Assembly: GCA_027859235.1 (NCBI GenBank)
Contig: JAQIBE010000285.1
Coordinates: forward strand, 1 to 43,173
Direction: 5' to 3'
Source of the DNA: Desulfobulbaceae bacterium
GTDB lineage: Bacteria; Desulfobacterota; Desulfobulbia; Desulfobulbales; SURF-16
Length of the DNA: 43,173 nucleotides
The translations under genes were made by a program, and so were the position numbers. The notes below the pieces were generated by a model. That model was not told the DNA's origin and made no database searches. It saw only the letters and a list, made by a program, of their open reading frames with translations. Below are positions 1 through 8,213 of this stretch, piece by piece. Within the stretch, counting starts at the first letter, position 1; each line of letters starts with the position of its first letter.

Positions 1-81
1 ACTATTAACATCCTCCACTACCTCCATGAATTTAAGTCCACGGAGAGGTTAATCGGAGGGGTCAATTTTGGGCGCTGTTTT

Positions 82-528
82 CTATCTTAAGGGGGTCATT
101 ATTGCACGCTGATTAACATACGAATGCAGGTAATTGAATTCTTCGCCTCTTGAACGTTTTATAATTGCTTCAATATCTGTGTCGTTTTGAATATTAAATG
201 GCTTTTTTGTATCAATAAAATAAAAAGTTTCGATCTTTTCCCAAGTTAGGTTTGTGTTCCCTATGAATTGCATGCCTAAAATAAAAGATTCGAATTTTTC
301 GTTTAAACGAATTAACTCATCTTTAATAAACTCTGGCTTAATATTTTCTACCCAAATTTGTAAATAACCTACTTTGCTGCCATTCTTGTCGGGTATTAAA
401 AAAGAAGTATTTTGGGCATTCCATAGAGATTGTCCTGACTTGTATAGGATAGACAAATTCTTAATTTCATAATTAATCTGCAACGTTTGCTTATGTGTAT
501 TCATGCTTTCATATTTAATCTTTATCAT
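82..528 (-). CDS. hypothetical protein, possible integron-cassette gene
   Basis: I do not recognise this 148-residue soluble protein. It is rich in Ile, Asn, Lys and aromatic residues and has no signal peptide, membrane segment or Cys cluster. I start it at the ATG at 528 (MIKIKYES), because the longer track version runs back through the end of the preceding gene; the ATG at 504 (MNTHKQ) is an alternative. From 528 it overlaps the stop of the small membrane protein upstream by 14 nt, so the two are probably translationally coupled in one cassette downstream of the attC site at 897-1031. AT-rich composition unlike the core genes further right suggests acquisition. Function unknown. Confidence 0.55.
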   Translation of the reverse strand: MIKIKYESMNTHKQTLQINYEIKNLSILYKSGQSLWNAQNTSFLIPDKNGSKVGYLQIWVENIKPEFIKDELIRLNEKFESFILGMQFIGNTNLTWEKIETFYFIDTKKPFNIQNDTDIEAIIKRSRGEEFNYLHSYVNQRAIMTPLR

Positions 529-889
529 CTTGATCGGCAACTTTTCGCAAAGGTGCCACCAGAGTATTGAAAAAGTCACTCCAGGCAATTTTGAATCCGA
601 GTATTCCACCGCCAATCAAGCCTACCCAAACACCAAAACTGTCCTTACCAGTAATTTGTGCGCCAATATATGCGCCCAAAATTGGAAACCCTAAAATAAA
701 AACCAACATTAGAAGATATGTCAGTAGTATACCGACAGCTGTAAAAGGTGAGACAATTAAGCCAATACCAAGCAAAAACCCCCATAATGGACTATCAAAT
801 CTTTGATAGTAATCGCCAATATGCATTAATTGGAAAAGTATTATGATTATTCCCAATATCGGTAGAGCAACTCTTAGTAGACTCTTCAT
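515..889 (-). CDS. small integral membrane protein
   Basis: About 124 residues with roughly three hydrophobic helices: an N-terminal segment (PILGIIIILFQL), a long Gly/Leu/Ile-rich stretch (WGFLLGIGLIVSPFTAVGILL then LLMLVFILGFPILGAYIGA), and a shorter one after GKDSFG. The C-terminus is acidic (DQDDKD). I choose the ATG at 889, because an AGGTG ribosome-binding site sits six bases upstream; the track's GTG at 898 lies inside that site. The start is only about 8 nt from the GTTAGGT core of an attC site, the usual spacing for the first gene of an integron cassette. It overlaps the next gene by 14 nt. No family recognised. Confidence 0.6.
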   Translation of the reverse strand: MKSLLRVALPILGIIIILFQLMHIGDYYQRFDSPLWGFLLGIGLIVSPFTAVGILLTYLLMLVFILGFPILGAYIGAQITGKDSFGVWVGLIGGGILGFKIAWSDFFNTLVAPLRKVADQDDKD

Positions 890-896
890 TATTTTC

Positions 897-1031
897 ACCT
901 AACGTTGAATTAACCTGAAAAAAGGGAGCGTAACGAGGTGTGCAGGAATGTCGCAAACTTAGTAGAGGGACGGAAAGTAAAGCCAACCACCTAACCCCTT
1001 TTTTTGTACCAGGTTTAATGACTTGTTAGGG
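897..1031 (-). other. attC: attC recombination site (integron cassette), minus orientation
   Basis: Read on the minus strand, this 135-bp segment begins CCCTAACAAGTCATTAAACC and ends GGTTAATTCAACGTTAGGT. The arms pair imperfectly and the first carries one extra A, the extrahelical base typical of attC top-strand R''-L'' arms. The end GTTAGGT matches the GTTRRRY core. The HNH gene's TAA lies inside the first core site and the next gene starts 8 nt past the second, as expected for cassettes. The centre is a long variable stretch, giving a VCR-like length. No integrase gene is in the window. Confidence 0.78.
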
Positions 1032-1973
1032 GCCTTCCCCTGAATACACCTCATACGAGAAAAGAATATCATTACTTTCATCCAACGGGGTTTCCTCTTT
1101 AATTCTACGCGTTACCCCATCACTCCCCTTCCCAAAAGATTTCCAGCTCTCTGCCGGAAGCCCCTCAAATATCATCGGACATTCTTCATGGCTATATATT
1201 CCACCAACCACTCTTAGGTGCTTATTCCATTCTAATGCCCAGAACCAACAGCCTGGTTTGTCTATGATGCGGCATAGCATGGCCTTAAAGTTCCCATCAG
1301 CAGTATTTATGTTTGCGTAGCATCTCAGTTCCTCTGCACGTTTGGATAACTCCGTAAGCTCAGCATTACCCCAATCACCGTGATTGTATGCCCTATGAAA
1401 CCAAAAATTAGATTCTGGCAGTAGGCATGTTCCTGACTCTTTATCCGGTGCCTTGGATGTTATTAAAGAAAACAGCCCTTGAACATGGTAAAATGATAGT
1501 TCCCTAATGTATTGTTGACTGACCTGTGGTGGTGAGGTCGCTTCGAACTTCATACTCAATGCACCAATATTGAACTTGAATACATGAGTGTCAGTCGCAT
1601 CTTTAACCAGTACACCAGGTTTTAATGGATGGAAATCACGAGACGCTTTTGATATTGCCCTTTCAACGTATTCACGCTTTTCCTGTTTATGAATTGAGTT
1701 TAGTAGCGTCACACTTGACACATGCCTTTCAAGCTCTGATTTGTTACTATTACATACCTCACACGCCCTGAATATAAAGTTAAACTGGCTTCCTTCTTGG
1801 AAAGATCCAGTTGGAACAAATTGCCTCCCAATTAGATGCTCTTTGTTGGAAGGTGCTTCAGATCCAATTCCAACAGGTACACCACAATACAAACAATATT
1901 GATTTGATTTCTCTTTCTTTCTGTCAAACCAAACTACTGGTTGGTTTTTTCTGAACTTATGGACTGGTTTCAT
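1026..1973 (-). CDS. HNH-type endonuclease domain protein
   Basis: A 315-residue protein. The N-terminal 90 residues carry a split zinc-finger/HNH arrangement: CLYCG near residue 27, then EHLIGRQF near 45, then ACEVCNSNKSELE near 70. This CxxC...EH...CxxCN...K pattern is that of HNH nucleases, where the His and Asn residues form the beta-beta-alpha metal site. The remaining 220 residues are not recognised and may give specificity or bind a partner. The stop codon lies within the attC site at 897-1031, marking this as a gene cassette. There is no clear ribosome-binding site before the ATG at 1973. A role in DNA cleavage, such as phage defence or mobile-element biology, is inference. Confidence 0.7.
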   Translation of the reverse strand: MKPVHKFRKNQPVVWFDRKKEKSNQYCLYCGVPVGIGSEAPSNKEHLIGRQFVPTGSFQEGSQFNFIFRACEVCNSNKSELERHVSSVTLLNSIHKQEKREYVERAISKASRDFHPLKPGVLVKDATDTHVFKFNIGALSMKFEATSPPQVSQQYIRELSFYHVQGLFSLITSKAPDKESGTCLLPESNFWFHRAYNHGDWGNAELTELSKRAEELRCYANINTADGNFKAMLCRIIDKPGCWFWALEWNKHLRVVGGIYSHEECPMIFEGLPAESWKSFGKGSDGVTRRIKEETPLDESNDILFSYEVYSGEGP

Positions 1974-2010
1974 TTTTTACGACCGCTGATTCTTGTTTTG
2001 CACCTAATAA

Positions 2011-2136
2011 GTTATTATCCGGTTTCCTGATATCATTCCGGGTGAAGACAATTTGATAACGATTTTTCGTTCATGATACCATTTTCTAACTGGTTATCAT
2101 TCAATAACGAGTGATAACCGGAAACTGGATATCAAC
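2011..2136. repeat. nested inverted repeats with GATAAC/GTTATC motifs
   Basis: The outer arms GTTATTATCCGGTTTCC (2011-2027) and GGAAACTGGATATCAAC (2120-2136) are complementary at about 14 of 17 positions. Inside lies a perfect 8-bp inverted repeat, GGTTATCA (2092-2099) and TGATAACC (2112-2119), and a small AACGA/TCGTT hairpin near 2060. The end polarity is wrong for attC. It could be a cruciform, an operator cluster or a transposon remnant. Confidence 0.6.
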
Positions 2137-2194
2137 ACATGATCCAAATTCCTCTATCTTTTCACCCATTCAGCCCTGAGCGAGCAGGGAGCCT

Positions 2195-2276
2195 GAAAAG
2201 GGAAAGAGAATTGCAGCATGTCTGAGCACCCCGCCAGGGGGTATAAACTCTGCGAGTTTCTGCAATTCCCCTTTTC
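2195..2276. repeat. imperfect inverted repeat, possible decayed mobile-element fragment
   Basis: The left arm GAAAAGGG...GAATTGCAG (2195-2216, with a 5-nt insertion) pairs with CTGCAATTCCCCTTTTC (2260-2276). A perfect AAACTC-TGC-GAGTTT hairpin (2245-2259) sits beside the right arm. Further out, CAGCCCTGAGC and GCAGGCCAGGGC look like additional loosely paired ends. No transposase is readable. Confidence 0.5.
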
Positions 2277-2605
2277 CGGCGGAAGGTGAGCGGTGCCGCA
2301 GGCCAGGGCAGTGGGGCCAACTTGAACCTAGCGATGGTGGCGGGAATTTGGCGTCAAAAGTCAAAAGCGGACTTGCCCCCCCTTGTCCTTGTTGCGCTTG
2401 ATCTTACAGGCCGGCGCCATCATCAAAGAGGTGGCACCCTGGTGGACAAGCTACCCGAGGCCTTGACGACTGGCCCTGGTTTTGTCGAGAAGATGACGGG
2501 TTTATGTCGTTGATTTTTTGTATGGATTTTATTATCAATAATTGATAATTTGAGAAATGGTGGTGCAGTACTAAAATCTTCATTAATAGAGGGGTATTAA
2601 TTCTT

Positions 2606-3055
2606 ATGAAAAGAGCAAGTTGTATAAGTTGTATTCTGTTGATTTTGGCATTCTCGCTGTCTGGTTGTTTGGGGATGATGGCAAATACACCTTATGAAGC
2701 AATAGCCCCCAATAACGGTGATGCACTGGTCTATGTCTATAGGCCTGAGAGTGTCTGGTGGAGAGGCACCCCTTTTATTGTGTATGCAGGGGATAAAAAG
2801 TATGACCCTCTTATTAATAATGCTTACTACCCAGTACATGTTAAGCCTGGAACCGTATTTTTTAGGTTGACGACCAAGTCTACAGTCTTTGGTGAGCAGC
2901 GAGTTGATGCTGTTGAGATGAGTGTGGAGAGTGGTAAAGTGTATTACCTTAAGGTGAAGCCGAGACCAGCTGGTGCCTTCAAGTTTGTCATCATGACGAG
3001 TGATGAGGGATCAAAAGAGGTAGCTAGTACAAAGTTCTACTACACGGAAAAGTAA
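2606..3055 (+). CDS. DUF2846-like lipoprotein
   Basis: A 149-residue protein with a type II signal peptide: basic start MKRAS, hydrophobic core, and lipobox LSGC with the lipidated Cys near residue 21. The mature part (DALVYVYRPESVWWRGTPFIVYAG..., then VKPGTVFFRLTT and SGKVYYLKVKPRP) has the beta-rich pattern of DUF2846 lipoproteins, whose role is unknown. It is expected at the inner leaflet of the outer membrane. A GAGGGG ribosome-binding site lies about 13 nt before the ATG. It is a monocistronic plus-strand gene followed at 180 nt by the attC site at 3236-3307, which fits an integron cassette; the gap is longer than usual. Confidence 0.7.
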   Translation: MKRASCISCILLILAFSLSGCLGMMANTPYEAIAPNNGDALVYVYRPESVWWRGTPFIVYAGDKKYDPLINNAYYPVHVKPGTVFFRLTTKSTVFGEQRVDAVEMSVESGKVYYLKVKPRPAGAFKFVIMTSDEGSKEVASTKFYYTEK

Positions 3056-3095
3056 GATCAGGTAGGAGTAGTTGCCATACGTAAAAAAGGGGGGC

Positions 3096-3147
3096 GGAGG
3101 GATTAAATTTGAACAGGAAGGATGATTGGTTAAATAATAATCCCTCC
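3096..3147. repeat. 10-bp perfect inverted repeat downstream of lipoprotein gene
   Basis: GGAGGGATTA (3096-3105) and TAATCCCTCC (3138-3147) are perfect complements around a 32-nt AT-rich spacer, with a G-run before and a C-run after. There is no U-tract directly after the stem, so it is a doubtful terminator. Confidence 0.55.
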
Positions 3148-3235
3148 ATCTCCTTTTCCCCTAAGAGTTGCCTGGTGCTGCTCATCATTTCTGTAACTCA
3201 ATAAATATTTAACTGTGATAGGGAAATACAAAAAG

Positions 3236-3307
3236 CCCTAACTACGCGCTCAAAATGGACGCAAATTCCGCGGCTCTCTATTTGCGCCTTTTAGCTCGGC
3301 GTTAACC
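3236..3307 (+). other. attC: attC recombination site (integron cassette), plus orientation
   Basis: A 72-bp imperfect palindrome. It starts CCCTAAC and ends GTTAACC. The left arm GCGCTCAAAATGGACGCAAAT pairs with ATTTGCGCCTTTTAGC, leaving three single unpaired bases (C, T, A), all in the left arm. These extrahelical bases are the signature that orients attC on this strand. The loop is TCCGCGGCTCTCT. The orientation matches the upstream plus-strand lipoprotein gene. This is opposite to the attC at 897-1031. Confidence 0.8.
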
Positions 3308-3353
3308 TTGCCACATCCAACCTCATGAATTTCTCAATTCACCCAAGGTTAAC
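3301..3353. repeat. 10-bp inverted repeat sharing the attC end
   Basis: GTTAACCTTG (3301-3310), which includes the right core of the attC site, is perfectly complementary to CAAGGTTAAC (3344-3353). It may mark a cassette insertion junction next to the core gene dxs. The rest of 3056-3435 shows no gene. Confidence 0.5.
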
Positions 3354-3435
3354 CTTCCTACTGTGAATGTCATATCTGATAATGTCTTATCGTTAAAGTT
3401 GTCAGGCCATGTCTGAACAACTACAGCTTAACCCG

Positions 3436-5316
3436 TTATTCTTGCAAATCCATTGCCGCCTGGATAATCGCTGGCGGGTCAATTTTAGCGAGTTGCCACA
3501 GCGTAGATTGCGGGCCATGTTCCATAAAGATGTCGGGAATGCCCAGCACTGTACAGTCAACCTGGAGTTTCCGGCGGGCAAATAATTCCAGGATGCCGCT
3601 GCCGAAGCCGCCTTTCTTGACATTATCTTCAATGGTAACAACCTTGCCAATCTTTTCAGCCCACTGGCAGATCAGGTCCCCATCCAGGGGAGTGATAAAA
3701 CGTGGATTGATGACAGCAGCGCTGATACCAAGTTTCTGCAAACCTTCAGCAGCCTCCATGGCAGGGGCAACCCGATTGCCGATGGGGAGCAGGAGGACAT
3801 CAGTCCCTTCCTGCAATAACTCCCCCTTGCCGATGGCGAGTTTCTCATATCCTTCAGAGAGGGGAACCCCTAAACCATTTCCACGGCTATACCGGACGGC
3901 ACTGGGGCCGGGTAGGAATGTTGCCGTATAGAGCATGTTGCGTAATTCCTCTTCATCCTTGGGCGCCATAAACACCATGTTGGGGATGAAGCGAAAGAAT
4001 GAGAGATCAAAAACACCATGGTGGGTTGCACCGTCAGCCCCAACAACACCACCACGATCAATGGCAAAGGTGACGGGTAAATTGGGCAGGCAGACGTCAT
4101 GAATGATTTGATCCATGGCCCTTTGGAAGAAGGTGGAGTAGACCGCCACAACGGGTAGTATCCCCTCTGTGGCAAGACCTGCCGCAAAGGTTACGCCGTG
4201 CTGTTCGGCAATGCCCACATCGAAAAAACGATCGGGGAATTTCTCACTAAACTCCACCAGACCGGTACCTGCCGGCATGGCTGCGGTGATGGCCACAACA
4301 CGAGGATCTTTCTCCGCAAGGTCAACCATGGTCTCCCCAAAAATCTGGGTGTATGACGGAGGTGTTTTGGTTTTAGGAGGGAGTGGTATGCCTGTTGCCT
4401 TGTTAAATGGACCAACACCATGGAATGCCCCGGGGTTCTGTTCCGCAGGAACATAGCCTTTGCCTTTCGTGGTGAGGACATGGATAAGCACAGGGCCATC
4501 ATGGTGATCACGGACATTCTCAAATGTCTCCAGCAGGGCTGGAAGGTCATGACCGGCAATGGGGCCGATGTATTCAAATTTAAGGGCTTCAAACAACATG
4601 CCTGGGGTGAAAAAGCCCTTAAAGCTCTCCTCACTCTTCTTTAAAACCTGAAGAATGTTTTCGCCAACACTATGAAATCCTTTAAGGAATGACTCCATCT
4701 CTTTTTTGATGTGTACTATGGTTTTGCCGGAGAGTTTACGGCTCAAAAAGGTGGAAAGGGCGCCGACATTCGGGGCAATGGACATCTCATTATCATTGAG
4801 GATGACAATGAGGTTCTTGTCGAGATGGCCCGCCTGGTTGAGGGCTTCAAAGGCCATCCCCCCTGTCATGGAACCATCACCGATAACGGCAATGGCTCGG
4901 GCCGTGTCCCCTTTGAGGTATTTGGCAAGACTTATACCAAGGGCTGCCGAGATCGAGGTGGATGAGTGACCGGTGTTAAAGGTGTCATAGGGCGACTCCT
5001 CTCTCTTGGGGAAACCGCTTATTCCCTTGTACTGCCGCAGGGTGTGAAATTGATCCCGGCGACCGGTGATGAGTTTATGGGTATAGACCTGATGACCGAC
5101 ATCCCAAACCAGTTTGTCTGTGGGGGTATCGAAAATATAATGCAATGCCAGGGTGAGTTCAACCACCCCAAGGCACGGGGCGAGATGGCCACCGGTTACG
5201 CTCACCGTATCGATAATGGTTTCACGGATCTCTTCCGCAAGATTAAGGAGCTGCTTGGGGTCAAGAAGGCGCAGGTCTTCAGGGGAATCAATGTGCGATA
5301 ATATTTGAGAGGTCAT
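3436..5316 (-). CDS. dxs: 1-deoxy-D-xylulose-5-phosphate synthase
   Basis: A full-length 626-residue DXS that condenses pyruvate with glyceraldehyde 3-phosphate, the first step of the MEP isoprenoid pathway, in the cytoplasm with thiamine diphosphate and Mg2+. The N-terminal domain carries the His-rich [15 protein letters not shown] region and the thiamine-diphosphate motif [15 protein letters not shown] with downstream ILNDNEMSI near residues 150-180. The middle pyrimidine-binding domain has [15 protein letters not shown], and the C-terminal transketolase domain follows. It is last in the minus-strand xseB-ispA-dxs cluster, about 45 nt after ispA. It also feeds the IspH encoded at 13032. The large plus-strand ORFs beneath it are shadows. 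Confidence 0.98.
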   Translation of the reverse strand: MTSQILSHIDSPEDLRLLDPKQLLNLAEEIRETIIDTVSVTGGHLAPCLGVVELTLALHYIFDTPTDKLVWDVGHQVYTHKLITGRRDQFHTLRQYKGISGFPKREESPYDTFNTGHSSTSISAALGISLAKYLKGDTARAIAVIGDGSMTGGMAFEALNQAGHLDKNLIVILNDNEMSIAPNVGALSTFLSRKLSGKTIVHIKKEMESFLKGFHSVGENILQVLKKSEESFKGFFTPGMLFEALKFEYIGPIAGHDLPALLETFENVRDHHDGPVLIHVLTTKGKGYVPAEQNPGAFHGVGPFNKATGIPLPPKTKTPPSYTQIFGETMVDLAEKDPRVVAITAAMPAGTGLVEFSEKFPDRFFDVGIAEQHGVTFAAGLATEGILPVVAVYSTFFQRAMDQIIHDVCLPNLPVTFAIDRGGVVGADGATHHGVFDLSFFRFIPNMVFMAPKDEEELRNMLYTATFLPGPSAVRYSRGNGLGVPLSEGYEKLAIGKGELLQEGTDVLLLPIGNRVAPAMEAAEGLQKLGISAAVINPRFITPLDGDLICQWAEKIGKVVTIEDNVKKGGFGSGILELFARRKLQVDCTVLGIPDIFMEHGPQSTLWQLAKIDPPAIIQAAMDLQE

Positions 5317-5361
5317 GGCGTTATTCTAGTAAAATATTGAGACATTACAAGGCGTTATGCC

Positions 5362-6252
5362 TTATTTGTTCCGGGAGTAAATATAATGAGCAAGTTCGCG
5401 CAGGGGCTCACAGCGATGGTCAAAGGGTTCCAGACATGTGATGGCGTCATCCACGGCTTGTCTGGCCTTGGTCCTGGTGCCTTCAATACCAAAAAAGGCT
5501 GGGTAGGTTGCCTTGTCCAGTTCGGCATCTGACCCTGCTTTTTTGCCCAGTTGCTCGGTGGTGGCGGTTACATTGAGGAGATCATCAACGATCTGAAAGG
5601 CCAGGCCGATATGTCTGCCATAATTTGTAAAGGCCTTATATTCGGCAGGGGTAGCATTGCCCAGGATGGCGCCCATCTGGACAGAGGCGGTTATAAGGGC
5701 CCCTGTTTTACAGGAGTGCAGGGTGCGTAAGGTATCAAAATCGATTTCTTTGCCTTCAGAATCAATATCAATGGCCTGTCCACCCACCATACCCAGGGAG
5801 CCTGCTGACTGGGCTAAAACTTGAATGAGTTTAACCTGTGTCTCAGCAGATATCTGTGACGTCAGGGTGGGTGCACTGAGGAGGTCAAAACTAAAGGTGA
5901 GCAGGCCGTCACCGGCAAGTATGGCTGCCGCCTCTCCAAATTTTACATGGCTGGTGGGCTTGCCGCGTCTGAGGTCATCATTGTCCATGGCAGGAAGATC
6001 ATCATGGATAAGGGAATAGGTGTGGATGCACTCAAGGCTCATGGCAACAGGCAGTATGGCGTTATTATGAGAACCTAAAGTCTCTGCTGCTGCAATACAT
6101 AGAATGGGGCGGATGCGCTTCCCTCCAGCAAAAAGAGAGTAGCGCATGGTCTCAATATGTCCGGCAAGAAGGGAATCCCCTTTGAGCATGTACTGCTCCA
6201 TGCTCGCTTCAATAATGGTTTTTTTATCATGCAGATACTGTTTAAGATTCAT
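5362..6252 (-). CDS. ispA: polyprenyl (farnesyl/geranylgeranyl) diphosphate synthase
   Basis: A trans-prenyltransferase that makes farnesyl or geranylgeranyl diphosphate from isopentenyl and allylic diphosphates. The first Asp-rich motif is DDLPAMDNDDLRRGKPTSH near residues 80-95, and the second region is FQIVDDLLNVT with the following KKAGSDAELDKATYP, typical of the bacterial short-chain IspA group. The GGKRIRP motif (Lys and Arg for diphosphate binding) lies near residue 45. I start it at the ATG at 6252, which overlaps the end of xseB by 11 nt and implies translational coupling; the track's TTG at 6261 is less likely. Product chain length cannot be read securely from sequence alone. Confidence 0.95.
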   Translation of the reverse strand: MNLKQYLHDKKTIIEASMEQYMLKGDSLLAGHIETMRYSLFAGGKRIRPILCIAAAETLGSHNNAILPVAMSLECIHTYSLIHDDLPAMDNDDLRRGKPTSHVKFGEAAAILAGDGLLTFSFDLLSAPTLTSQISAETQVKLIQVLAQSAGSLGMVGGQAIDIDSEGKEIDFDTLRTLHSCKTGALITASVQMGAILGNATPAEYKAFTNYGRHIGLAFQIVDDLLNVTATTEQLGKKAGSDAELDKATYPAFFGIEGTRTKARQAVDDAITCLEPFDHRCEPLRELAHYIYSRNK

Positions 6253-6469
6253 TATGTTCAAAAGGGGTCTCTATGAAGCTGTTGTTCTTTTCGAGGAGAA
6301 GGGAGACTTTCTTCTTTGACTCATCAAGCTTCTTATTGCAAAAATCAGCAAGATTAATTCCCTCTTCAAATTTCTTTAAACTAACATCCAGCGGCAACTC
6401 ACCACTCTCCAGCTCAGCCGTGATCTGTTCCAGCTGCTCCATTGCCTGTTCAAATGTTTTTCGAGCCAT
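6242..6469 (-). CDS. xseB: exodeoxyribonuclease VII small subunit
   Basis: A 75-residue helical protein with the family pattern FEQAMEQLEQITAELESGELPLDVSLKKFEEG. The small subunit binds XseA to form exonuclease VII, which degrades single-stranded DNA. Its length is normal. xseA is not in the window. The gene is first in the xseB-ispA-dxs cluster, an order common across proteobacteria, and its stop overlaps the ispA start. The ATG at 6469 gives the conserved MARKTFEQA start. The 280-330 bases between it and the divergent xerC gene show no gene. Confidence 0.93.
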   Translation of the reverse strand: MARKTFEQAMEQLEQITAELESGELPLDVSLKKFEEGINLADFCNKKLDESKKKVSLLLEKNNSFIETPFEHNES

Positions 6470-6803
6470 TACTGTTAACCTATTTGCTGCCTTGGGTCCG
6501 AGCAGTCGTTATACAAAACAAGAAACTGGATAATTCCTATGGGAATAAATAGGTTATCTCTGACATAAAACCGTTTCTGCTGAGTTTGATGCCCCTTTCC
6601 GGTTTGCCGGATTAGAGGTGTTGAATAAGGGGACAATAGTAAAATAGAAACCTGCAGGTGGCAACGGTTTAAAAAAAAACATGGCTGTGGTAATTAGTTC
6701 TAAGTCAGACACTTTCAGTGTGAAAATATAAGGTTACAGGATCATTGCCATTAAAAATAAAATTACTCTCCAGCATGTAGCCCTGTTTCTTGATTGGCTC
6801 AGG

Positions 6804-7661
6804 GTGGAGAAGGGCTATTCTGAGCATACTGTAGCTAGTTATAGGCTCGATATTAGCGATTATAACTCTTGCGATAAGGGTGAGGCTGAAACCATTACCC
6901 TCACGAAGGATTCTATCCGGCGTTGGGTGTATGGGCTCAATAGCAATAAAAAGCCTGCCTCTGTTGCCCGGATGATCTCAGGCTTGCGGCAGTTCTGTCG
7001 TTTCCTCGTGCGGGAAAACTATCTTGTAACGGATCCAACCGCGTCCATCTCCATGCCAAAGATCGGCAAACACATCCCTGTCTTCCTCAGTGTTGACGAG
7101 GTCTTTTCCCTCATTGAAGAACCCCGGGGTGGCGATCGCTTTCATTTACGGGATACGGCAATTTTAGAATTGCTCTACTCAACCGGTATGCGTGTCTCTG
7201 AAATTTCAAAATGTGAACTTGCGGCGCTTGATTTTCAGCAGGGAATGGTTACCGTACTCGGCAAAGGAAAGAAAGAAAGACTGGTTCCTGTGGGGAATCA
7301 GGCCCTGGATGCGGTGCGTCATTATTTTCCCCAAAGGCAGTCTCTCATTGAGGCAAAGCTTAAAAGAGGCAGGCTCCATGCGGATGATCCCTTGTTTGTT
7401 AATAGCAGGGGGGGGCGTTTAACCAGTCGCTCAATTGAAAGAATGGTGGCAGGATATGGCCAGCGGGCAGGAATCGTTGTGCCGGTGACACCCCATGCCC
7501 TCAGACATTCCTTTGCCACCCATTTGCTTGAAATGGGTGCCGACCTGCGGGTGGTGCAGGAGCTGCTTGGCCATGCCAGTCTTTCCACCACGCAAAAATA
7601 TACTCATTTAACCATAGATCATCTCATGGATGTGTACGATAAGGCCCATCCGTTAAAGTGA
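6804..7661 (+). CDS. xerC: tyrosine recombinase XerC/XerD (5' end uncertain)
   Basis: A site-specific tyrosine recombinase that resolves chromosome dimers at dif. All catalytic residues are visible: Arg in STGMRVSE, Lys in LGKGKKERLVP, the HALRHSFATHLL box (His, Arg), His in LLGHASLSTTQ, and the nucleophile Tyr in KYTHL. The xerC-hslV-hslU order identifies a housekeeping Xer protein rather than a phage or integron integrase. The GTG at 6804 is only the first conventional start. The same frame is open back to 6732 and encodes ITLQHVALFLDWLRVEKG, which looks like a genuine Xer N-terminus, so translation probably begins near 6744-6750 at an ATT codon after an AGG. Confidence 0.93.
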   Translation: MEKGYSEHTVASYRLDISDYNSCDKGEAETITLTKDSIRRWVYGLNSNKKPASVARMISGLRQFCRFLVRENYLVTDPTASISMPKIGKHIPVFLSVDEVFSLIEEPRGGDRFHLRDTAILELLYSTGMRVSEISKCELAALDFQQGMVTVLGKGKKERLVPVGNQALDAVRHYFPQRQSLIEAKLKRGRLHADDPLFVNSRGGRLTSRSIERMVAGYGQRAGIVVPVTPHALRHSFATHLLEMGADLRVVQELLGHASLSTTQKYTHLTIDHLMDVYDKAHPLK

Positions 7662-7682
7662 ACAATATTGGATACAAAACAT

Positions 7683-8213
7683 ATGAAAATAAGATCAACG
7701 ACAATTATTTGCATTCGCCATAAGGGTGATGTGGTTATGGCCGGTGATGGCCAGGTTTCCCTCGGTAATACCATCATGAAGCAAGGGGCACGGAAGGTGC
7801 GGCGTCTCTATAATGATAAGGTGATTACAGGTTTTGCCGGTGCCACGGCTGATGCCTTTACGCTGTTTGACCGGCTTGAAACGAAGCTTGAGCAATTTAA
7901 CGGCAATCTCATGCGGGCCTCGGTTGAGCTGGCTAAAGATTGGCGGACGGATAAAATGCTGCGGCGTCTGGAGGCCATGCTGATTGCGGCAGATGCAGAT
8001 TGCAGCCTCCTCCTTACCGGGACAGGTGATGTTATTGAATCGGATGACGGGATCCTTGCCATTGGGTCAGGCGGTGTTTATGCCCAGTCTGCGGCCAAGG
8101 CCTTGATTCAGCATAGTGATTTGAATGCAGAAGAAATCGCCAGGGCCTCCATGGAGATTGCCGGATCCATCTGTGTCTTTACAAATTCAACTATTGTGGT
8201 GGAAAAGATATGA
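7683..8213 (+). CDS. hslV: ATP-dependent protease HslVU, peptidase subunit
   Basis: The proteasome-like threonine peptidase of the HslVU (ClpQY) complex, which degrades misfolded and regulatory proteins in the cytoplasm. Family motifs are [43 protein letters not shown] and the C-terminal AIGSGG. The catalytic Thr is the first of the STTII sequence. From the ATG at 7683 it is preceded by a short MKIRS propeptide, so activation needs processing beyond simple Met removal. The track's TTG at 7668 would add five residues; neither start has a strong ribosome-binding site. It lies 21 nt after xerC and overlaps hslU by ATGA. Confidence 0.95.
   Translation: MKIRSTTIICIRHKGDVVMAGDGQVSLGNTIMKQGARKVRRLYNDKVITGFAGATADAFTLFDRLETKLEQFNGNLMRASVELAKDWRTDKMLRRLEAMLIAADADCSLLLTGTGDVIESDDGILAIGSGGVYAQSAAKALIQHSDLNAEEIARASMEIAGSICVFTNSTIVVEKI

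Larger units (their letters stand above)
1974..2605. other. 632-bp intergenic region rich in palindromes
   Basis: There is no convincing gene here. The 75-codon plus-strand and 64-codon minus-strand ORFs around 2170-2513 match nothing I recognise and lie over inverted repeats. The region separates two divergently oriented cassette-like units. It holds two palindromic blocks (2011-2136 and 2195-2276) and a GC-richer stretch (2280-2510) that could be a decayed mobile element. The last 90 bases are AT-rich and presumably hold the promoter of the lipoprotein gene. Confidence 0.5.

Noticed and set aside
2286-2513. 75-codon plus-strand ORF as a gene
   Set aside because: No recognisable domain, GTG start without a convincing ribosome-binding site, and it overlaps inverted repeats.
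3086-3171. Inverted repeat after the lipoprotein gene as a rho-independent terminator
   Set aside because: The spacer is long and no T-tract follows the stem; it is listed only as an inverted repeat.
4706-5301. Several plus-strand ORFs within dxs
   Set aside because: They are antisense shadows of a well-supported, full-length dxs.
6804-7661. Tyrosine recombinase as a phage or integron integrase linked to the attC sites
   Set aside because: It lacks the extra helix region expected of IntI, sits directly before hslVU as housekeeping XerC does, and is separated from the attC sites by the dxs operon.
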